Assembly (NCBI GenBank): GCA_018333605.1
Contig: JAGXSV010000074.1
Coordinates: forward strand, 1 to 64,000
Length of the DNA stretch: 64,000 nt
Reading direction: 5' to 3'
DNA from: Hydrogenophaga sp.
Lineage (GTDB): Bacteria; Pseudomonadota; Gammaproteobacteria; Burkholderiales; Burkholderiaceae_C
Shown here: in pieces, positions 11,008-19,940 of the stretch
How positions within the stretch are numbered: the stretch's first letter is position 1
Layout: every line of letters begins with the position of its first letter
The notes under the pieces: model-generated
What the model was told of the DNA's origin: nothing
The model's database searches: none
What the model saw: the letters and a program-made list of their open reading frames with translations, nothing else
Position numbers and translations under genes: made by a program

Positions 11008-11600
11008 TGCCCACCACCCCCAACCCTTCGCCGGGCAGCCCCGTGCTGCATGGCAACGAAGCCCCGTCTGCCTGGGTGCGCCGCTGGACGCACCTGATCC
11101 CCGCCGGGGGCACCGTGCTGGACGTGGCCTGCGGCCAAGGCCGCCACCTGCGATGGCTGGCCGGGCGGGGCCACCCCGTGACAGGCTTGGACCGCTCGCC
11201 AGAAGCCATCGCCGCCGTGGCACCGCTGGGCCGCGCCGTGCTGGCCGACATTGAAAACGGCCCCTGGCCGCTGGATGGCGAGACCTTTGACGCGGTGGTG
11301 GTGACCAACTACCTGTGGCGTCCGCTGCTGCCCCTCATCGTGGCCACTGTGGCCCCGGGTGGCGTGCTGCTGTACGAAACTTTTGCCAGCGGCCATGAGA
11401 CCGTGGGCCGGCCGGCCCGGCCCGATTTTTTGCTGCAACCCGGCGAGCTGCTGCAAGCCTGCAGCGGGCTGCGGGTGGTGGCTTTTGAGGACGGTTTTTG
11501 CAGCGCACCCGAGCGCTTCGTGCAGCGCATCGCCGCCGTGCGTGAAACCGGGCCCTCAGGGGCCACGCCAGTGCGTCATCTGCTCGACATCACTGGGTAG
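11007..11600 (+). CDS. Class I SAM-dependent methyltransferase
   Basis: 197 residues from ATG 11007, the start that overlaps the preceding stop. SAM-binding motif I is V-L-D-V-A-C-G-Q-G-R (37-46), followed by an acidic residue region D-R-S-P-E-A and an aspartate loop D-I-E-N-G-P-W-P. The fold and length match small Rossmann methyltransferases of the tellurite-resistance/UbiE-like type. The substrate is unknown. Confidence 0.75.
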   Translation: MPTTPNPSPGSPVLHGNEAPSAWVRRWTHLIPAGGTVLDVACGQGRHLRWLAGRGHPVTGLDRSPEAIAAVAPLGRAVLADIENGPWPLDGETFDAVVVTNYLWRPLLPLIVATVAPGGVLLYETFASGHETVGRPARPDFLLQPGELLQACSGLRVVAFEDGFCSAPERFVQRIAAVRETGPSGATPVRHLLDITG

Positions 11601-11678
11601 AATGCAAGATTACCTGCCCACCGCGGGCCGGCCCGTCCTGACGCCGGGTCGGGTTGCATCCTTTCGAGCCTGAAGCTT

Positions 11679-12566
11679 ATGAAAACCATCACCGGCAGCA
11701 TCGTGGCCCTGGTCACGCCCCTGTTAGAAGACGGCAGCGTGGACTACCCCACCCTGCGCAAACTGATCGACTGGCACATCACTGAGGGCACCGACTGCAT
11801 CGGCGTGGTCGGCACCACCGGCGAGTCGCCCACCGTCACGGTGGAAGAACACTGCGAGATCATCCGCGTGTCGGTGGAACAGGCCGCCAAACGCGTGCCC
11901 ATCATGGCCGGCTGCGGCGCCAATTCCACCGCCGAAGCCATTGAACTGGCCAAATTTGCCCAAAAAGTGGGCGCCGACTGCCAACTGCAGGTCGTGCCCT
12001 ATTACAACAAGCCCACGCAAGAGGGCCAGTACCAGCACTTCAAAGCCATCGCCGAAGCCACCGGCGACCTGCCCATCGTGCTGTACAACGTGCCCGGCCG
12101 CAGCGTGGCGGACATGTCGGTCGAAACCGCCCTGCGCCTGGCGCAGGTGCCCGGCGTGGTCGGCATCAAGGAAGCCACCGGCAACATCGAGCGGGCGCAG
12201 TGGCTCATTCGCGAAGCGCCCGAGGGCTTTGCCATTTACTCGGGCGACGACCCCACCGCCGTGGCACTGATGCTGTGCGGCGGCCAGGGCAATGTGAGCG
12301 TGACCGCCAACATCGCACCGCGCCTGATGCACGAACTGTGTGTGGCCGCCATCGCGGGCGACGTGAAGCGCGCCATGGACATCCAGTTCCGACTGATGCC
12401 GGTGCACAAAAACCTGTTCGTTGAAGCCAACCCGATCCCGCTCAAATGGGCCATGGCCCGCATGGGCCTGTGCAACGAGACCATGCGCCTGCCGCTCACG
12501 CCCATGTCGCGCGCGCTGGTGCCCACGGTCGAAAACGCTCTGCAGGACAGCGGTCTGATTGTCTGA
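11679..12566 (+). CDS. dapA: 4-hydroxy-tetrahydrodipicolinate synthase
   Basis: 295 residues, the usual DapA length. It condenses pyruvate with aspartate semialdehyde, the first committed step to lysine and diaminopimelate. The Schiff-base lysine K164 is in V-V-G-I-K-E-A-T-G, the catalytic Y136 and substrate-binding R141 are in L-Y-N-V-P-G-R-S, and T46-T47 are in G-T-T-G-E-S. It is followed 64 bp later by bamC, the same dapA-bamC order as in enterobacteria. Confidence 0.95.
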   Translation: MKTITGSIVALVTPLLEDGSVDYPTLRKLIDWHITEGTDCIGVVGTTGESPTVTVEEHCEIIRVSVEQAAKRVPIMAGCGANSTAEAIELAKFAQKVGADCQLQVVPYYNKPTQEGQYQHFKAIAEATGDLPIVLYNVPGRSVADMSVETALRLAQVPGVVGIKEATGNIERAQWLIREAPEGFAIYSGDDPTAVALMLCGGQGNVSVTANIAPRLMHELCVAAIAGDVKRAMDIQFRLMPVHKNLFVEANPIPLKWAMARMGLCNETMRLPLTPMSRALVPTVENALQDSGLIV

Positions 12567-12630
12567 ATCAAGGCGCTGCCCCGGCACAAAGCCCCTACCC
12601 ATCCCATCTTTTCTCACCGAGCGCCCCAAC

Positions 12631-13779
12631 ATGCCCACTTTCGCACCGTCTGAAGCAGCATCCCTCCCGGCCTTACCGGTTCACGTCGGCTCGCGGCTGG
12701 CACGCCTGAGCCTGGTGGCCGCCGCCACCGTGCTGGTCACGGGGTGCTCCATCTTGCAGGAAGACAAGATCGACTACAAAAGCGCTGAGCGCGGTGTCAC
12801 GCTGGACGTGCCGCCCGACCTGACCCAGCTCAGCCGCGACTCGCGCTACAACGTGCCGGGCTCCGTGGTCACCGCCAGCGGCTACCAAACCGCGCAGCCC
12901 GCCCAGGCGTCGAGCAGCACCACCGCGGTCAACACCGTGGGCGACGTGCGCATCGAACGGGCCGGCAACCAGCGCTGGCTGGTGATCGACCGCCCGGCCG
13001 ACAAACTCTGGAGCCCTGTGCGCGACTTCTGGCAGGAAAACGGCTTCCTGCTCGAACTCGATCAGGAAAACCTGGGCATCATGGAAACCGACTGGGCGGA
13101 AAACCGCGCCAAGTTGCCTCAAGACATCATTCGCCGAACCATTGGCAAGGTGTTTGAGAGTCTGTACTCCACCGGCGAGCGCGACAAATTCCGCACCCGC
13201 CTGGAGCGCAACGCCGCTGGCGGCACCGAAATCTACATCAGCCACCGCGGCATGATCGAGGTGTATTCCAGCGCACAGAAAGACCAGACGGTGTGGCAAC
13301 CCCGTCCGGCCGACAGTGAACTCGAAACCGAGTTTTTGCGCCGCCTGATGGTGAAGCTGGGCGTGAGCGAAGCACAGGCCAAGGCCGTTGCGGAGACCGC
13401 ACCGTCTCAGGCCGTCGCCCGTGTGACCACGGTCAACAACGTACCCGTGGTGCAGATCGACGACGGATTCGATCGCGCGTGGCGCCGGGTCGGCCTGTCG
13501 CTGGATCGCACCGGCTTCACCGTGGAAGACCGGGACCGCACGCAAGGCATCTACTTCGTGCGTTATGTCCCGGCGTTGGCGACCGACGCAGCCAAACCCG
13601 GTTTCTTTGGCCGCTTGATTGGGCGGGCGACCCCAGAAGCCACGCCGGCGAAATACCGGGTGGTGGTGCGCAGCAGTGGCAACAGCACCACCGTGTCGGT
13701 GTTGGACGCCCAGGGCCAACCCGCCAGCTCGACCAATGCGCAAAACATTTTGCAGCTGCTGGCCAACGACCTGAAGTGA
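12631..13779 (+). CDS. bamC: Outer-membrane assembly lipoprotein BamC
   Basis: 382 residues from ATG 12631. A hydrophobic stretch leads to the lipobox L-V-T-G-C with C39 as the lipidated residue. The following unstructured segment (D-K-I-D-Y-K-S...L-D-V-P-P-D-L-T-Q-L) is the BamC region that binds BamD, and two helix-grip domains follow. It is an accessory subunit of the BAM complex inserting beta-barrel proteins. The N-terminus is longer than usual before the hydrophobic core, so a later start is possible. Confidence 0.88.
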   Translation: MPTFAPSEAASLPALPVHVGSRLARLSLVAAATVLVTGCSILQEDKIDYKSAERGVTLDVPPDLTQLSRDSRYNVPGSVVTASGYQTAQPAQASSSTTAVNTVGDVRIERAGNQRWLVIDRPADKLWSPVRDFWQENGFLLELDQENLGIMETDWAENRAKLPQDIIRRTIGKVFESLYSTGERDKFRTRLERNAAGGTEIYISHRGMIEVYSSAQKDQTVWQPRPADSELETEFLRRLMVKLGVSEAQAKAVAETAPSQAVARVTTVNNVPVVQIDDGFDRAWRRVGLSLDRTGFTVEDRDRTQGIYFVRYVPALATDAAKPGFFGRLIGRATPEATPAKYRVVVRSSGNSTTVSVLDAQGQPASSTNAQNILQLLANDLK

Positions 13780-13836
13780 CCAGGGTAAAGAGAGGGCGCG
13801 GCACTTGAGTTTGCGGCCTCTTCAACACACTCAAGA

Positions 13837-13870
13837 CGCAAGAAAGCCGCCCGAGGGCGGCTTTCTTGCG
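13837..13870. terminator. Bidirectional terminator between bamC and a convergent lipoprotein gene
   Basis: A perfect 15-bp stem, GCAAGAAAGCCGCCC (13838-13852) with GGGCGGCTTTCTTGC (13855-13869) and a GA loop, one further CG pair at the base. It lies between two convergent genes. Confidence 0.75.
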
Positions 13871-13897
13871 CTCGGGCACAAGGCCCGAATGCACCAA

Positions 13898-14203
13898 TTA
13901 CTGTGCGGGCTTCACAGCAGCTTTGGCGGCTTCAGCAGCAGCGTCGGCAGCGGCTTTGGCAGCATCGGCAGCGCCTGCAGCAGCGGCGTCAGCAGCAGCA
14001 CCGGCAGCAGCTTCGATTGCACCGGCAACGGTGGGCGTTGCAGCAGCGTCGGTTGCGGCGGGCGTAACGGCAGCAGGTGCGGCTTCCACAGGTGCTGGAG
14101 CAGCAGCAGGCGCTGGTGCCTCAACAGGTGCTTCTTCTTTTTTGCCGCAGGCGGTCAGGGCAACAGCGGCCAACAGGCTGGCGATCAGGAGGGTTTTTTT
14201 CAT
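13898..14203 (-). CDS. Small alanine-rich lipoprotein
   Basis: 101 residues from ATG 14203: M-K-K-T-L-L signal peptide, lipobox L-T-A-C, then G-K-K-E-E-A-P and a low-complexity tail made almost only of Ala, Pro, Val, Glu, Asp and Lys. The mature part has a proline-rich linker and then a helical alanine-rich stretch with regularly spaced D, E and K. It may be a small envelope lipoprotein comparable to other Lpp- or entericidin-like proteins; no precise family is claimed. A TTG at 14215 is a weaker alternative start. Confidence 0.65.
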   Translation of the reverse strand: MKKTLLIASLLAAVALTACGKKEEAPVEAPAPAAAPAPVEAAPAAVTPAATDAAATPTVAGAIEAAAGAAADAAAAGAADAAKAAADAAAEAAKAAVKPAQ

Positions 14204-14427
14204 GAGAGATTCCAATGGATGTGTACAAAACGAAGCAAAACGCTTGAATCGACCAAAAAAAAACCCGAAAGCTTTTTCGAGTTAGGTCGATTCAGCCTGA
14301 CGCCCATTTGTAAATGTGTGTCCCGGCTGGGTGCAAATCATACGATGAAAAAAACAACCGTGTTTACCCTGATCAAGTTTTTCTTTTGCTCACACAAAGG
14401 CGTTGTTAAAAAGCGACTTTTATAAAA

Positions 14428-14952
14428 CTATAAACCCAAAGTGCTCGGTGGCAGCGAGACGCAACCCTTTTGCCACCAGTGATCAAGCCGCTCACCGAGC
14501 GCCACGAGCCGCCCCGTATCGCGGCTTGCCACCATCACGCCATGGGTCGCGTCGATGCGCTCCAGCGTCCAGCCGGGCGACCAGATCGCACTCGGAAAGG
14601 CCTCTGCCGCTGCGCTGCGGCAGGCGCGAACCTCCAGCAGATGGGCCCAGGTCACGCGCCACTGCACAAAACGCGGATGTTGAAGGCGTAAGGGGCCAAA
14701 GTCGCGCCCGAGAACCTGCAGCAGGCGGCCACGCCGTGCCCATGCCTGCAGCGAGGTCACCACCGCCTGCTCCCCCAAGGGCCAATCGGAAAAGTCGGGG
14801 TCACACAGCACCAGGCGTGGCCAGCCTTCAACGGCCGCCGTGGCCAGCGCCTGACGCACCAGATCAGCGAAGAGCAAACGCCCCTGCAACCGCCCTTCAG
14901 GCAGGGGAAGCAGCACAGGGGATACATCGGGCGAACTCAAACCATCGGTCAT
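14428..14952 (-). CDS. Conserved hypothetical protein, possibly DUF7931
   Basis: 174 residues from ATG 14952, soluble. A central L-V-L-C-D-P-D-F-S-D-W block and the C-terminal T-L-G-L are the most conspicuous parts and remind me of the DUF7931 group found in Burkholderiales, but this is from memory. It lies 140 bp downstream of the uL16 hydroxylase gene on the same strand. Function unknown. Confidence 0.55.
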   Translation of the reverse strand: MTDGLSSPDVSPVLLPLPEGRLQGRLLFADLVRQALATAAVEGWPRLVLCDPDFSDWPLGEQAVVTSLQAWARRGRLLQVLGRDFGPLRLQHPRFVQWRVTWAHLLEVRACRSAAAEAFPSAIWSPGWTLERIDATHGVMVASRDTGRLVALGERLDHWWQKGCVSLPPSTLGL

Positions 14953-15092
14953 GGTGGTCTCCAGACAGCTCATCAAAGACATCGTCGATGACAAAGCGAA
15001 CACCCCGCTGGACTGGGTGCATCAGCACACCGGTGCAGGGAGCACCCACACACTTTCTCCGATCCACGTCCGGCGCAACCAACACCTGCGCC

Positions 15093-16268
15093 TCAGATTG
15101 CGGGGGTGGTGTGTAACCAGCCGGCCTCGAACCAGTCTTGCAAAAGCGCACGCGCATCAGCGCTGGCACGCTGCACCTGCGCGGCCGTGAGGCACCGCTC
15201 GTCTGCCAGCGCACGCATCAACCGGGCATCAGCGCCACCCGCGCGCAAGCTCTCACCGTTGATGAACACGTGGCGCTCGTCATACATCATGCGGGTGCGC
15301 CGGTCCAGTTGCACCCCACCGGACACCCACTCGGTTTCGGGTTCTTCAAACCACACACGCGGTTTCGGCTCGGTCATGACCTCGCCCAGAGCGCAAGTGA
15401 GCGACTGGCGCTCGGCCAGCAAGCGCTGCAGCGCATCCACCGCAAACGCTTCCAGCGCGGGCGGCATGGCGGCGGGCGTGGCGGTGGCTGGCTGGGCCGG
15501 GTCGCGGTAGAGCGTGGCATCTTCAAAATCGTCGGCCATGCGCTGCAACAGTTCACCGGCCAACCCACCGCGCTGGGGCACGCGAAAGCCCACCGAATAG
15601 GTCATGCAGTCGTCGCCCACGGCCACGCCGTCGTGCGCCCAACGCGGGGGCAGATACAGCATGTCACCGGGGTTGAGCAGGTGCTCTTCTTCGGGTTGAA
15701 AGTTGCTCAGAATTTTCAGGGGCACGCCCTCCTCGAGCGTCAGGTCTTTTTGCCGCCCAATGCGCCAGTGGCGCTGTCCACTGGTCTGCAGCAAAAACAC
15801 GTCGTAGCTGTCGAAATGCGGGCCCACACCGCCGCCGTCGCTGGCCCACGAGATCATGAGGTCGTCCAGCCGGGCGTCGGGCACAAAACGAAAGCGCTGC
15901 AGCAGCTCGTGCGCAGCATTCACATGTAGGTCCACGCCTTGCACCAGCAGCGTCCAACGGGCTTGTTTGATGGGTGGCAAGGCGGTGCGGGCCAGGGGGC
16001 CATGCTTGAGCGTCCAGCCTTTGGTCTGGTGCACGATCAGGCGCGACTCCACCGCTTCGTCAGCGGCCATGGCAAACAGTTGCTGGCGCGTGAGAAAGGG
16101 CTTGAAACCCGGCAGTGCATTGCGGATCAGCAGCGGCTTTTTCTGCCAATGGCGGCGCATGAACTGCGCGGGCGAGAGACCACCGAGCAGCGCGGTGGGT
16201 GCATCGGGCTGGGGATGAGCGGCCGCCACGGAGGCGCTGGCCAGGCTGGAGGGGTTGGCTTTGAACAT
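15093..16268 (-). CDS. Ribosomal protein uL16 3-hydroxylase-like cupin oxygenase (RoxA/YcfD)
   Basis: 391 residues. A JmjC/cupin fold with iron ligands H151 and D153 (G-P-H-F-D-S-Y-D) and a distal H212 (P-R-W-A-H-D-G), followed by the C-terminal winged-helix and dimerisation regions of the bacterial ROX family. Family members use 2-oxoglutarate and O2 to hydroxylate an arginine of ribosomal protein uL16. Its start codon is only 14 bp from the divergent FKBP gene. Confidence 0.85.
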   Translation of the reverse strand: MFKANPSSLASASVAAAHPQPDAPTALLGGLSPAQFMRRHWQKKPLLIRNALPGFKPFLTRQQLFAMAADEAVESRLIVHQTKGWTLKHGPLARTALPPIKQARWTLLVQGVDLHVNAAHELLQRFRFVPDARLDDLMISWASDGGGVGPHFDSYDVFLLQTSGQRHWRIGRQKDLTLEEGVPLKILSNFQPEEEHLLNPGDMLYLPPRWAHDGVAVGDDCMTYSVGFRVPQRGGLAGELLQRMADDFEDATLYRDPAQPATATPAAMPPALEAFAVDALQRLLAERQSLTCALGEVMTEPKPRVWFEEPETEWVSGGVQLDRRTRMMYDERHVFINGESLRAGGADARLMRALADERCLTAAQVQRASADARALLQDWFEAGWLHTTPAI

Positions 16269-16269
16269 G

Positions 16270-16281
16270 GGACAATTGTCC
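16270..16281. promoter_or_regulatory. 12-bp palindrome between divergent genes
   Basis: GGACAATTGTCC is a perfect palindrome filling almost the whole 14-bp gap between the uL16 hydroxylase and FKBP start codons. It could be an operator or chance; nothing else supports a role. Confidence 0.3.
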
Positions 16282-16282
16282 G

Positions 16283-16840
16283 ATGAAAAGCCCTATGACC
16301 ATCACCGAACAATGCGTTGTGGCCCTGACTTGGACGCTGAAAGACACGCTGGGCGAAGAACTCGATGTGCTCGACGAGCCGATTGAGTTCTTTGTCGGCG
16401 GCAACGACCTGCTGGCCAAGATCGAGGAAGCCCTGCAAGGCCACGAAGCCGGCGATACCGTGGACCTGCACCTGGAGCCGCAAGACGCCTTTGGCGACTA
16501 CGACGACACCCTGCTGTTTCTGGAGCCGCGCCACCTGTTTCCCGCCGGGCTTGAAGAAGGCATGGGCTTTGAAGGCCTGCCCGCCGGCTGCACCCCCAAT
16601 GCGCCGAAAGACCGCCTGTACTTCGTGAGCGACATTTACCCCGAGCATGTGGTGCTGGACGCCAACCACCCGCTGGCGGGCATTGCGCTGCGCATCTCGA
16701 TGAAGGTGCACGCGGTGCGCGAAGCCGAGGAAAGCGAAGTGGGCGCAGGCTCGCTGGGTACCGGGTTTTTCAGCATGCAGGTCACGCCGGAACCCGCTGC
16801 AGATGCACCCGGCGACGACACCCCAAGCACCCTGCACTGA
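16283..16840 (+). CDS. FKBP-type peptidyl-prolyl isomerase (SlyD-like)
   Basis: 185 residues, cytoplasmic. The FKBP core contains an insert-in-flap arrangement: G-N-D-L-L-A-K-I-E-E-A-L-Q-G-H-E-A-G-D, then A-F-G-D-Y, V-V-L-D-A-N-H-P-L-A-G. There is no His-rich C-terminal tail as in E. coli SlyD. It acts in proline isomerisation and chaperoning. ATG 16295 is a possible start that would leave room for a ribosome-binding site. Confidence 0.85.
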   Translation: MKSPMTITEQCVVALTWTLKDTLGEELDVLDEPIEFFVGGNDLLAKIEEALQGHEAGDTVDLHLEPQDAFGDYDDTLLFLEPRHLFPAGLEEGMGFEGLPAGCTPNAPKDRLYFVSDIYPEHVVLDANHPLAGIALRISMKVHAVREAEESEVGAGSLGTGFFSMQVTPEPAADAPGDDTPSTLH

Positions 16841-16866
16841 ACGCAACCCAACCGCGTCCGACAAGC

Positions 16867-16893
16867 AAAAAGGGCTCCGAAGAGCCCTTTTTT
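16867..16893. terminator. Bidirectional terminator between FKBP gene and dut
   Basis: GGGCTC, loop CGAA, GAGCCC with A5 before and T6 after; between convergent genes, 30 bp after the FKBP stop and 12 bp after the dut stop. Confidence 0.85.
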
Positions 16894-16904
16894 GTGGCCG
16901 GCGC

Positions 16905-17357
16905 TCAGGAGCGTCCGGTAGAGCCGTAGCCCCCTGCACCCCGCTCGCTGGCGGCGCCAAATTCAGACACCACGTTGAACTGCGCCTGCACCACCGGCAC
17001 GATGACCATTTGCGCAATGCGTTCCATGGGCTCAATGGTGAAAGCCACGTCGCTGCGGTTCCAGGCGCTGACCATGAGCTGCCCCTGGTAGTCGCTGTCG
17101 ATCAGACCGACCAGGTTGCCCAGCACAATGCCGTGCTTGTGGCCCAGGCCCGAGCGCGGCAGGATCATGGCCGCGTAGCCGGGGTCGGCCAGGTGAATGG
17201 CCAGACCGGTGGGCACCAGTTGCCAGGCGTTGGGCGCGAGCGTGAGCGGTGCGTCCAGGCAGGCGCGCAAGTCCAGGCCGGCGCTGCCGCTGGTGGCATA
17301 GGCAGGCAGCTGGTCCGCCATGCGCGGGTCCAGCAGCTTCACATCGATCTGCATCAC
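16905..17357 (-). CDS. dut: dUTP diphosphatase
   Basis: 150 residues with the five trimeric dUTPase motifs: [33 protein letters not shown], and the C-terminal [10 protein letters not shown] arm. It hydrolyses dUTP to dUMP. Its start overlaps the stop of the TRAP large permease by ATGA, so it is translationally coupled to a transporter, an unusual neighbour without obvious meaning. Confidence 0.95.
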   Translation of the reverse strand: MMQIDVKLLDPRMADQLPAYATSGSAGLDLRACLDAPLTLAPNAWQLVPTGLAIHLADPGYAAMILPRSGLGHKHGIVLGNLVGLIDSDYQGQLMVSAWNRSDVAFTIEPMERIAQMVIVPVVQAQFNVVSEFGAASERGAGGYGSTGRS

Positions 17358-19132
17358 TCGGCCTTCTTCATGGCCTCTTCCAGGGCCTTCATCGGGTCGA
17401 CCTCTTCGCCCACTGGCGCGGCATCGCCTGCCGGTTGCTCTTGGCCTGGGGCTTCCAGGGAAGGCGGGGCGTTCTCCTCGTTCTGCTGGTCCTGCATGTT
17501 GTTGAACATGTCCATGACCGTCGCGTCATCCATCTTCACCGCCTTGTCCAAATTGCCCGACACAATGCCCGGGTTGAACACGATCACCACCACCATGATC
17601 AGCTGCAGGACGATGAACGCAATGGAGCCTTTGTAGATCTGCGCTGTGGTCACCGCTGGAATGCGTTTCTTGGTCACATGGTCGGTGTAGTCGTTGCGTG
17701 CGGCCACGCTGCGCAGGTAAAACAGTGCAAAACCAAACGGCGGCGTGAGGAACGAGGTCTGCAGATTCATGGCCAGGATGATGCCGAACCAGATCAGGTC
17801 AATCTCCAGCTTGGTGGCCACCGGCACCAGCAACGGAACCACGATGAACGCGATCTCGAAGAAGTCGATGAACATGCCCAGGATGAACACGATGAGGTTC
17901 ACCACCAGCAGGAAGCCGAGTTGGCCACCGGGCAACTTGTCAAACAGGTGCTCTACCCAGATGTGACCATCCGCCGCGTTGAAGGTGAAGGCGAAAACGG
18001 TCGAACCGATCAGGATGAACATCACGAAGATGGCCAGCTTGGTGCTGTTGTCCAGCGCCTGCTGGAGCAGCTTGAACGACAGCGTGCGCCGTGCACCCGC
18101 CATGATCAGTGCGCCAATGGCGCCCATGGCGCCACCCTCGGTGGGCGTGGCCACGCCCAGGAAGATGGTGCCGAGTACCAGGAAAATCAGCACCAGGGGC
18201 GGGATCAACACGAAGGTGACGCGCTCGGTCAGGCGAGACAACAGACCCAGCTTGAACAGGCGGTTGAGCAAGGCCAGGCCCAAGGCCAGGAACGCGCCGA
18301 CGGCGGTGGACAGGATGAACACCTCGTCGCCAGGAGCGGTTTCACGCTCCAGCATCGGGTTCAGGATGGCGCCATGCACTTGCGACCACAGCACACTGGC
18401 GACCGCGCAGACGCCCAGCAGAATGAGCAATGAGATGTGACCGCTGCTGCCGTTGGGCTCGCTGTAAATGCGGGCTTCGGGCGGCAACGCAGGCACCCAG
18501 GAGGGCTTAACGAGTGCCACCACGACGATGAAGGCCAGGTACAGCCCCACCAGTGACAGACCGGGAATCAGGGCGCCGGCATACATGTCCCCCACCGAGC
18601 GACCGAGTTGGTCGGCCAGCACGATCAACACCAGCGACGGCGGCAGCGCCTGGGCCAGCGTGCCCGAAGCGGTGATGGTGCCGGTGGCGATGGTGCGGTT
18701 GTAGCCATAGCGCAGCATGATGGGCATGGCGATCAGGCCCATGGAAATCACCGATGCGGCCACCACGCCGGTGGTGGCGGCCAGCAGCGCACCGACCAGC
18801 ACCACGGCAATGCCCACGCCACCGCGCAGCGGGCCAAACACCTGGCCCACGGTTTCCAGCAGGTCTTCGGCCATGCGGCTGCGCTCCAGGATGATGCCCA
18901 TGAGCGTGAAGAACGGAATGGCCAGCAGCGTGTCGTTCTGCATGATGCCGAAAACCCGCAGGGGCAGCGCCTGGAACAGGTTGGAAGGGAACAAGCCCAG
19001 CTCCATCCCGATGAGGCCAAAAAACAGGCCTGTGGCAGCCAGCGAGAAAGCGACTGGAAAACCGATCAGCAAAAAAGCGATCAACCCGACGAACATCACC
19101 GGGACAAAGTTGGCGGACAAAAATTCAACCAT
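17354..19132 (-). CDS. TRAP transporter large permease (DctM type)
   Basis: 592 residues, about 14 hydrophobic segments, of the long DctM class found with Tat-exported binding proteins. Conserved features include [10 protein letters not shown] and [11 protein letters not shown] 50-residue cytoplasmic C-terminal tail rich in Glu, Pro and Ala follows the last membrane span. It forms the Na+-coupled channel with the small permease encoded 12 bp upstream. Confidence 0.9.
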   Translation of the reverse strand: MVEFLSANFVPVMFVGLIAFLLIGFPVAFSLAATGLFFGLIGMELGLFPSNLFQALPLRVFGIMQNDTLLAIPFFTLMGIILERSRMAEDLLETVGQVFGPLRGGVGIAVVLVGALLAATTGVVAASVISMGLIAMPIMLRYGYNRTIATGTITASGTLAQALPPSLVLIVLADQLGRSVGDMYAGALIPGLSLVGLYLAFIVVVALVKPSWVPALPPEARIYSEPNGSSGHISLLILLGVCAVASVLWSQVHGAILNPMLERETAPGDEVFILSTAVGAFLALGLALLNRLFKLGLLSRLTERVTFVLIPPLVLIFLVLGTIFLGVATPTEGGAMGAIGALIMAGARRTLSFKLLQQALDNSTKLAIFVMFILIGSTVFAFTFNAADGHIWVEHLFDKLPGGQLGFLLVVNLIVFILGMFIDFFEIAFIVVPLLVPVATKLEIDLIWFGIILAMNLQTSFLTPPFGFALFYLRSVAARNDYTDHVTKKRIPAVTTAQIYKGSIAFIVLQLIMVVVIVFNPGIVSGNLDKAVKMDDATVMDMFNNMQDQQNEENAPPSLEAPGQEQPAGDAAPVGEEVDPMKALEEAMKKAE

Positions 19133-19144
19133 GGTGCAAACCGA

Positions 19145-19762
19145 TCAGTGCTTGTTGGCGGAAGCCAATGACGCTTCCAGCTTGTGTTTTTCGGCGTCGG
19201 CGATCTCTTTCGCCAGCAACTCGGTTTCACTGGGCCCCGTGTGGCTCAAAACATCAGGGCCTTGACCCGTCAAGAACGCCAGCCGCTTGATCAGCTCACT
19301 CATGCCTTGCAGCATGAGCAGTGCAAAACCCAGCGGAATGAAAAGGTAGACCGGCCAGCGGATCAGGCCACCCGCATTGGACGACATTTCGCCGGAGGTC
19401 CAGGCGTTCATGAACAGCGGCCAGCCTTCAACAATCATCAGGTAGCACAAAGGCAGCAAGAAAATGATGATGCCGCCCACGTCGATCCAGTTGCGGGTGC
19501 GGTCGCTGAATTTGGAGGAAATGAAGTCAATGCGCACATGGGCGTTGCGCAAAAAGGCGTAGCCGCCACCCAGCAGAAAAACCGCCGCAAACAGATACCA
19601 CTGGATTTCAAGCCAGGCATTGGAGCTGGTATCAAAAGTCTTGCGGATGATGGCGTTGCCCGCGCTGATGAGGGTGGCGGCCAGGATCAACCACATGGCG
19701 ACCTTGCCAATGAGATCGCTGAGGCCGTCAACGAGGCGGGAGAACTTGAGCAGAAAAGACAT
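19145..19762 (-). CDS. TRAP transporter small permease (DctQ type)
   Basis: 205 residues from ATG 19762 with four membrane spans, including the family feature W-L-E-I-Q-W-Y and H-V-R-I-D. A longer frame to 19897 exists, but it runs through the hairpin region and lacks protein-like sequence. It stabilises the large permease and contacts the binding protein. Confidence 0.88.
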   Translation of the reverse strand: MSFLLKFSRLVDGLSDLIGKVAMWLILAATLISAGNAIIRKTFDTSSNAWLEIQWYLFAAVFLLGGGYAFLRNAHVRIDFISSKFSDRTRNWIDVGGIIIFLLPLCYLMIVEGWPLFMNAWTSGEMSSNAGGLIRWPVYLFIPLGFALLMLQGMSELIKRLAFLTGQGPDVLSHTGPSETELLAKEIADAEKHKLEASLASANKH

Positions 19763-19854
19763 GAGAATTCCCAACGAAGCAGGTGATGGGTTGGCAGCGG
19801 ACAGGACTGAGAAGCCGACGGACACCACAATGGAACCCGTCACGAGTTTGAACC

Positions 19855-19890
19855 GACACCAAGCCGCCCGCGTTAAGGCGGCTTGGTGTC
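19855..19890. repeat. Strong hairpin upstream of the TRAP permease genes
   Basis: GACACCAAGCCGCC (19855-19868) and GGCGGCTTGGTGTC (19877-19890) form a 14-bp stem with an 8-base loop. No T tract follows on either strand, so it is more likely an mRNA stabiliser or processing site between binding-protein and permease genes than a terminator. Confidence 0.5.
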
Positions 19891-19894
19891 TGAT

Positions 19895-19923
19895 CAAAAA
19901 ACCCCGCCAAAGCGGGGTTTTTG
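19895..19923 (-). terminator. Terminator after the TRAP binding-protein gene
   Basis: CCCCGC, loop CAAA, GCGGGG with A6 and T5 flanks, 18 bp after the dctP-type stop. Partial read-through would give much binding protein and less permease, as usual for TRAP systems. Confidence 0.8.
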
Positions 19924-19940
19924 TCAGACTCGCTCCCCGA

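Noticed and set aside
14953-15092. Small ORFs between the hypothetical gene and the uL16 hydroxylase
   Set aside because: No ribosome-binding site or conserved motif, and alternative frames overlap the neighbouring genes.
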